The notes under the pieces: generated by a model
Databases searched by the model: none
What the model was told of the DNA's origin: nothing
Seen by the model: the letters and a program-made list of their open reading frames with translations, nothing else
Translations under genes and position numbers: made by a program
Shown here: positions 23,564-27,145 of the stretch, one piece after another
Position numbering within the stretch: position 1 is the stretch's first letter
Layout: each line of letters starts with the position of its first letter
From: Bacillota bacterium
Lineage (GTDB): Bacteria; Bacillota; Desulfotomaculia; Desulfotomaculales; Desulfallaceae
Direction of reading: 5' to 3'
Length of the DNA: 27,145 nucleotides
NCBI GenBank assembly: GCA_023439185.1
Contig: JAEXOR010000035.1
Location: forward strand, 1 to 27,145

Positions 23564-23985
23564 TGATTTCAGTTTCCGTTTACATTAAAACCATATGGCG
23601 GGACCAGCGTGGAGGCAGTGAGTTGATTACTACCTCCATTCTCATGAACATATGGATCTTTTTATTGGGTGTGATGATGTCCTTCGGGCTTTTAATTTAC
23701 GCTTTCCTGGTAACTACCGACAGCGCCAGGGACGGGGCAAGGCATGCCGCCCTCAACTTCGGCACTGCCCAAGAACGGGTTGAGCAGTCCATTGAAGAAG
23801 GCGGCTTAAGGCTGGAGAATTTGCAGGCAGTCAATGAGGTTAATGACTCAAATTATGTTACTGTGAACGTCAAATATCTGCAGCCGTCCATAGCCCCAAT
23901 GCTACCCATACTGGTGGGAGGCAGCCCATGGCCTGACCAGTTTGTTATTGATTACACAACGGTGTTTAAGAAAGAAAAACCTTAA
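23563..23985 (+). CDS. TadE-like minor pilin
   Basis: A 140-residue protein starting at ATG 23563, overlapping the peptidase stop as TAATG. The leader IKTIWRDQRG is followed by GSELITTSILMNIWIFLLGVM, then TTDSARDGARHAALNFGT. The DGARHAA stretch is typical of TadE/TadF-type pseudopilins. Glu at +3 after the cleavage Gly differs from the +5 Glu of standard pilins. The remaining ~85 residues form the exposed domain. Confidence 0.7.
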   Translation: MISVSVYIKTIWRDQRGGSELITTSILMNIWIFLLGVMMSFGLLIYAFLVTTDSARDGARHAALNFGTAQERVEQSIEEGGLRLENLQAVNEVNDSNYVTVNVKYLQPSIAPMLPILVGGSPWPDQFVIDYTTVFKKEKP

Positions 23986-24026
23986 GCCTTAAAAAGAGGA
24001 TTTTAAAGCTAAAGGTGGTGCTATCA

Positions 24027-24209
24027 GTGAAGATCTTTAGATTTATAAAGGATAGCCGGGGTTCAGTAGTAGTATGGCTACCTTATTTTGTGGGGATTGG
24101 TATTTTGATAGCAATGCTAATATTGCATCATAGCGGTGTTTATGAATGGTGGATATCGGTCCCTCTGTCTGATCCAAAATCATTTATTGGGAGGTTTCAT
24201 TATGATTGA
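24027..24209 (+). CDS. Small pilin-like membrane protein 4
   Basis: A 60-residue protein from GTG 24027 with AAAGGTGG upstream. The leader KIFRFIKDSRG precedes SVVVWLPYFVGIGILIAMLIL and a polar end of ~25 residues. It has the same charged-leader/Gly/helix layout as the other small proteins of the cluster, with DSRG in place of DQxG. Its stop overlaps the recombinase start. Role unknown. Confidence 0.55.
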   Translation: MKIFRFIKDSRGSVVVWLPYFVGIGILIAMLILHHSGVYEWWISVPLSDPKSFIGRFHYD

Positions 24210-25174
24210 GGCTTTAATTGATCAAATAATTGATATTTGCGTGTCTGATAGAGAAAAAAAGCGTTAAACAACAACTGTGTGACTTATTAAGCCAGTACGA
24301 TATCAAGAAAATAGCTGCTGGGGCGGCACATCCCGATATAACAGAAAAAACAAATATATTCCTAATGGCCAAGAAGATGGAAGGTCTGAGTGAAAGGACT
24401 TTGCTTGGTTATCGCAAAACCATAGGAAAATTTGGCGGATATATTAATAAGCCCGTGAATCAGATTACCTCTGACGACATAAGGCAATGGCTTTCCGGTT
24501 GCTCCGATTGTAACATGAGTACTATACGATATTATTTAAGTGTCATAAGAAGTTTTTATGAGTTTCTCTTGGTTGAGGAATTCGTGAGCATAGACCCGAC
24601 GAGAAAGATTAAGACGCCAAAAATAAAAAAGCAAATCCCCGTGGCATTGTCGGTAGAAGAAATTGAAGTATTGCGGGACGGATGTGTAACCTTGCGGGAT
24701 ATGGCTTTACTGGAAACGTTGTTTTCAACGGGCTGCAGGATTGACGAGATCTATAAAACCAATAAATACGACATTGATTGGAAAAATAGAACTATCCTTG
24801 TTACCGGCAAGGGAAATAAGGAGAGAATCGTATTTTTTAATGCCAGGGCGGCCCATGCGCTTAAGAAATATCTTAAGAGCCGAAATGATCAATTAGATGC
24901 GTTATTTATCACGGGGAGGGGGGGACTTAAACGACTTTCTCAGCGGTCGATGTTTGATGTGATCAAAAAAATAGCAAAACGAACTACTGTTACAAAAAAT
25001 GTTCACCCTCATATATTTAGATCTTCCTTTGTCAAGGCCATGCTTGACCGTGGTGCGAGGGTTGAGGACGTGCAAGCTATCCTTGGACATGCAAGCCCGA
25101 ATACCACGCTCGGATATGGGAAGGTATCAGTTGAACGGGCAAAACAAGCTTATAACCAGCATTTTGCAAATTAA
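24202..25174 (+). CDS. Tyrosine recombinase (XerC/D or Rci-like), frameshifted near N-terminus
   Basis: ATG 24202 has GGGAGG 7 bases upstream and overlaps the preceding stop by 8 bases. Its frame ends at TAA 24265-24267 after 21 codons, just beyond an A7 run (24254-24260). The +1 frame continues as a complete tyrosine recombinase to 25174, and deletion of one A would join them (REK-SVKQQ). The frame itself has only an unsupported TTG at 24230. An N-terminal SAM-like domain is followed by the catalytic domain with Arg (codon 24737, GCRIDE), Lys (TGKGNKER), His and Arg (25010 and 25019, HIFR), His (25088, GHAS) and Tyr (25115, GYGKV). All catalytic residues are intact. Coupling to a pilus operon is unusual. 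Confidence 0.8.
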
Positions 25175-25192
25175 AAAATTGAGGCACATACC

Positions 25193-25220
25193 CTGGCTAT
25201 AATGCCAGTATTTTTGTTTT
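25193..25220 (+). terminator. Rho-independent terminator after the recombinase
   Basis: CTGGC (25193-25197) pairs with GCCAG (25204-25208) around a TATAAT loop, followed by TATTTTTGTTTT. It ends the pilus/recombinase transcript. Confidence 0.7.
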
Positions 25221-25259
25221 ACAGGGGGTGATTTTGATTATGAAACAGTTTTGAGTTAT

Positions 25260-25283
25260 TGCAGCTTACAACCATAAGTTGCA
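25260..25283. repeat. Inverted repeat upstream of surface-protein gene
   Basis: TGCAGCTTA and TAAGTTGCA (8 of 9 pairs) flank a 6-base loop, 34 bases before the start of the 25317 gene. It overlaps weak promoter-like sequence (TTGCAG with CATTAT at 17 bases spacing). It may be an operator or a recombinase-binding site. Confidence 0.35.
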
Positions 25284-25316
25284 TTATAAAAATAACTAAG
25301 TTGAGGGGGAATAGTA

Positions 25317-26165
25317 ATGAAAAGAATATTTTTATACTTATTTATGATATTGCCGGCAATATTTTTTTCTTCAATCTTTATAAATCCAGTTTATGCATCT
25401 TATACTAATCATACTCAAAATGGGAGTTGGAATTTCAATGGTAGGATTGATGATTTTAATTATGTATATTGTGATTTAGCGTTGCCAGTAGATAATAGGG
25501 TTGGTTCTTTGACTGAGGTTACATTAACAGTAGATTGCATAGACAGTGATGTAGGCAGATATGATGAAGAATGGAGATTGGATATATATCGTGCAGGAGC
25601 TTGGGATGGTATAAATGGAGGCATACCACAGGGAATTAAAACTGCGGAAGTTATAGGAGTAGGTTCCAAGCAGTATGGAGATTATAGTGGAACGACAACT
25701 TTAACTATAAGTATACCAGACGGCGGTTATAATGGTTTGGGGTTTAGATATATTGATTTAACAGATGATAGAGAGAAAGCCTATTTTGATATTACAGTAA
25801 CACGTATAAAGTATAGAATATATTCTGTTGATGGATTTGAGCCTATTATAACTTGGGATAGGTATGTTCTAATGTCTATTATTCAGAATACTCCTGTTAG
25901 TAATATGAGATATATTGTTACACGCAGTCCAAAAGACGAATCAAGAGAACAATATGGTGTTAATTATACTGATATGAACGTCGATCCGGAAAAGTATTAT
26001 ACTTATTCTTTATATTATGGTTTTTTTATGGACCGAGCAACAGGACCTGTTATATCTAAAACTATAAAAATACCAAGCGACGCTTCTGAAGCAAAAGCAT
26101 CTGCTGATGAGGCCAGGGACAAAGCCAACCAGACTTTCCAAGATACAACATATATACGTATTTAG
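25317..26165 (+). CDS. Secreted surface protein ending in coiled-coil/inverted-repeat module
   Basis: A 282-residue protein with ATG start and GAGGGGG upstream. A signal peptide (residues 1-27, PVYASY) is followed by a beta-rich segment and then a short helical tail (SEAKASADEARDKANQ). It ends QDTTYIRI inside the left 27-bp inverted repeat. The last 17 residues are homologous to the end of the minus-strand region at 26607-27020. The locus is AT-rich compared with the pilus genes. I recognise no family for the main body. The end looks abrupt for a coiled-coil protein, so the gene may be read as a module joined at a recombination site. Confidence 0.65.
   Translation: MKRIFLYLFMILPAIFFSSIFINPVYASYTNHTQNGSWNFNGRIDDFNYVYCDLALPVDNRVGSLTEVTLTVDCIDSDVGRYDEEWRLDIYRAGAWDGINGGIPQGIKTAEVIGVGSKQYGDYSGTTTLTISIPDGGYNGLGFRYIDLTDDREKAYFDITVTRIKYRIYSVDGFEPIITWDRYVLMSIIQNTPVSNMRYIVTRSPKDESREQYGVNYTDMNVDPEKYYTYSLYYGFFMDRATGPVISKTIKIPSDASEAKASADEARDKANQTFQDTTYIRI
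26139..26165. repeat. Left inverted repeat (IR-L)
   Basis: A 27-base site containing GATACAACATATATACGTA. It matches 25 of 27 bases of the reverse complement of 26607-26633. It forms the last codons and stop of the 25317 gene. The two sites enclose 441 bases (26166-26606). Confidence 0.85.
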
Positions 26166-26203
26166 TTTTACCATAGTTTGAAAAAGGGGGCGACAAAACT
26201 AAT

Positions 26204-26677
26204 ATGAAAAAATTATTATTTTCTATTATAATTGGTTGTTTTTGTATCTTGTCAGTTTTCCCAGTAGAAGCTAATGCGGCATCTAAAATAAGATATGACC
26301 AAATTATAAATGTAAGCGGGAGTACTTTAAATACAAACGGAAATTACGTTACGATATGGAGCTATAATGCACCTGATGGAACCTGTATCATAGATGTTGT
26401 TTTTTCTGTTATGGTTGACATTGGTTCTGGAGCTTATCAAGGTGTATATTGCCAGTTATATGCCAATGGTAGTTTAGTAAGCACTCGCCAAGTTTATAAT
26501 CCAGTTACTATCTCTTTAAGTCTCAACAGTGTTCCAAATTTAAAATCTTTAGACTTAAAAGTTATAAACCCTGGGAATTGGTCTGTTTATTGTGAAGACG
26601 CCGCTTCTAATTACGTATATAAGTTGTATCTTGTGATGCCGCACTCGCTTTGTCCCGGGCCTCTTTGGACAAGGTAG
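26204..26677 (+). CDS. Secreted protein gene inside the inverted-repeat segment
   Basis: A 157-residue frame from ATG, with AAAGGGGGCG upstream. A signal peptide (residues 1-26, EANAAS) precedes a beta-rich domain of ~110 residues that I do not recognise. Codons for SNYVYKLYLV run through the right inverted repeat. The final ~15 residues (from MPHSLCPG) are read antisense to the coiled-coil region on the other strand, so the natural C-terminus is probably lost or exchanged. Confidence 0.6.
   Translation: MKKLLFSIIIGCFCILSVFPVEANAASKIRYDQIINVSGSTLNTNGNYVTIWSYNAPDGTCIIDVVFSVMVDIGSGAYQGVYCQLYANGSLVSTRQVYNPVTISLSLNSVPNLKSLDLKVINPGNWSVYCEDAASNYVYKLYLVMPHSLCPGPLWTR
26607..26633. repeat. Right inverted repeat (IR-R)
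   Basis: A 27-base inverted copy of 26139-26165 with two mismatches. On the minus strand it encodes the end QDTTYIRN plus stop; on the plus strand it encodes part of the 26204 gene. Confidence 0.85.
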
Positions 26678-27020
26678 CCGCCGATTTGCCTTCAGCACTG
26701 TCCCATACCCTAGAAGCTGCTGTATTAGCGGCACTCTTAGCAGCGGTTGATTCAGATTTAGCCGCATCGGCGGCTGTTTTGGCGTTTGCGGCGTTGTTCT
26801 TTGCAGAAGTTGCTTCTGATTTCGCACTATCCGCCGAAGATTTCGCCGAGTTTGCAGCATTTACTGCTTGGCCTATGGATACACCTGTGAACTTGCCTGA
26901 TGTTGTTCTTGTTTCACTAAATCTATAACCATAAAGGGAAGTATCATTATAACTTCTAAATATAAAAATAGTTCCCGAAACCTCCCATGTACTTCCATCA
27001 TCCGGTAAAGTATATCTCAA
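26607..27020 (-). pseudogene. 5'-truncated coiled-coil surface protein module
   Basis: A minus-strand frame of ~137 codons beginning abruptly at 27020, where an IS-like end starts, and finishing in IR-R. A ~45-residue beta-type segment (STWEVSGTIFIFRSYNDTS) leads into a long Ala/Ser/Lys coiled coil (SAKSSADSAKSEATSAKNNA and onward). It ends with ARDKASAASQDTTYIRN, homologous to the end of the 25317 protein. No ribosome-binding site or plausible start exists, so its 5' part presumably lies beyond the IS, outside the window. The plus-strand frame here is merely its Ala-rich antisense. Confidence 0.6.
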
Positions 27021-27145
27021 GAGTCTGTTCGAAAAGTTTCATAAAGAATTTCAGCTAAAAATAGGAAATGCACCGTCGCTTGACGAATTAGGTAGTAATG
27101 CCCAACAAAACTACCGAAAACCAAGCGAGGTGCATAATTATGGCG
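27021..27145 (+). mobile_element. Left end of an IS-like element (cut by window end)
   Basis: GAGTCTGTTCGAAAAG at 27021-27036 looks like a DDE transposon terminal repeat. It begins exactly where the minus-strand coiled-coil frame loses its upstream part. About 100 bases later, ATG 27140 follows an AGGTG site and could open a transposase gene, of which only two codons are visible. The IS family cannot be assigned. Confidence 0.5.
27070..27133 (+). promoter_or_regulatory. Long hairpin over the putative transposase ribosome-binding site
   Basis: GCACC (27070-27074) pairs with GGTGC (27129-27133), CGCTTG (27077-27082) with CAAGCG (27122-27127), and GGTAGT (27091-27096) with ACTACC (27110-27115). 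The fold would bury the AGGTG site upstream of ATG 27140, as leader hairpins in some IS elements do to block translation of read-through mRNA. Confidence 0.5.

Noticed and set aside
24230..24262. TTG 24230 as the genuine recombinase start
   Set aside because: No ribosome-binding site precedes it, while ATG 24202 in the other frame has an excellent one; a frameshift explains the data better. Not fully excluded.
25237..25255. Tiny frame starting at the ATG after GGGGGTGA (25225-25232)
   Set aside because: It encodes only four residues before a stop; no leader-peptide or attenuator structure was apparent.
26650..26928. Plus-strand Ala-rich 92-codon frame
   Set aside because: Antisense of the Ala-rich coiled coil; only the minus-strand reading shows homology to the end of the 25317 protein.
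1..27145. CRISPR arrays, tRNA and rRNA genes
   Set aside because: No regularly spaced direct repeats, no cloverleaf with TTCGA-type arms and no rRNA-like blocks were found by eye.

Overview
The window reads as part of a large accessory element (integrated plasmid-like or conjugative-type) in a Gram-positive Firmicute. Pointers are strong AGGAGG / GGGGTGA ribosome-binding sites, frequent GTG and TTG starts, monoderm-type secreted proteins, and a Tad pilus set with no secretin (CpaC/RcpA) in view. A copper-amine-oxidase N-domain surface protein and the general style of the genes recall the Desulfotomaculum/Pelotomaculum group, but that placement is inference. No rRNA, tRNA or CRISPR array was seen.

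Layout. (1) 1-2400: small accessory genes typical of phages and plasmids: a zinc-ribbon protein, a radical SAM protein, a DUF551-like protein, a MazG-like pyrophosphohydrolase and an orphan. (2) 2460-6455: a ParB-type protein with an unusually long Cys-rich C-terminus and a FEN/PolA-type 5'-3' exonuclease with extra Cys modules, closed by a terminator. (3) 6485-11493: a PH-domain protein, a DUF457-type membrane protein, then a secretion block: VirB2-like small membrane protein, VirB6/TrbL-like polytopic protein starting at a probable CTG, and a PrgI/VirB3 - VirB4-N-terminus - MinD-type ATPase fusion. (4) 11494-12444: an AT-rich toxin-antitoxin-like pair with its own promoter and two inverted repeats. 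(5) 12462-24209: a long same-strand run encoding two secreted surface proteins, a CpaE-like ATPase, a TadG-like protein, CpaB, a second CpaE/TadZ, CpaF/TadA, TadB, TadC, three small pilins (two in a tandem duplication), a prepilin peptidase, TadE and one more pilin-like protein. (6) 24202-25174: a tyrosine recombinase translationally coupled to the pilus operon and carrying a frameshift in an A7 run, followed by a terminator. (7) 25260-27145: an AT-rich surface-protein locus in which a 441-bp segment carrying a secreted-protein gene lies between two 27-bp inverted repeats (25/27 identical). The repeats form the 3' ends of two homologous convergent coding regions, and the right-hand one is cut by the end of an IS-like element.

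How it may work together: regions 3 and 5 look like one envelope-spanning machine in which conjugation-type membrane components (VirB2/B3/B6-like) are joined to a Tad pilus motor (CpaF, TadB, TadC). Three MinD-family ATPases serve it, and two of them have a shortened, lysine-less P-loop. The recombinase coupled to the pilus operon, next to a small inverted-repeat-bounded segment in a surface-protein locus, suggests a shufflon-like switch. That reading is the most interesting and also the most in need of a test.
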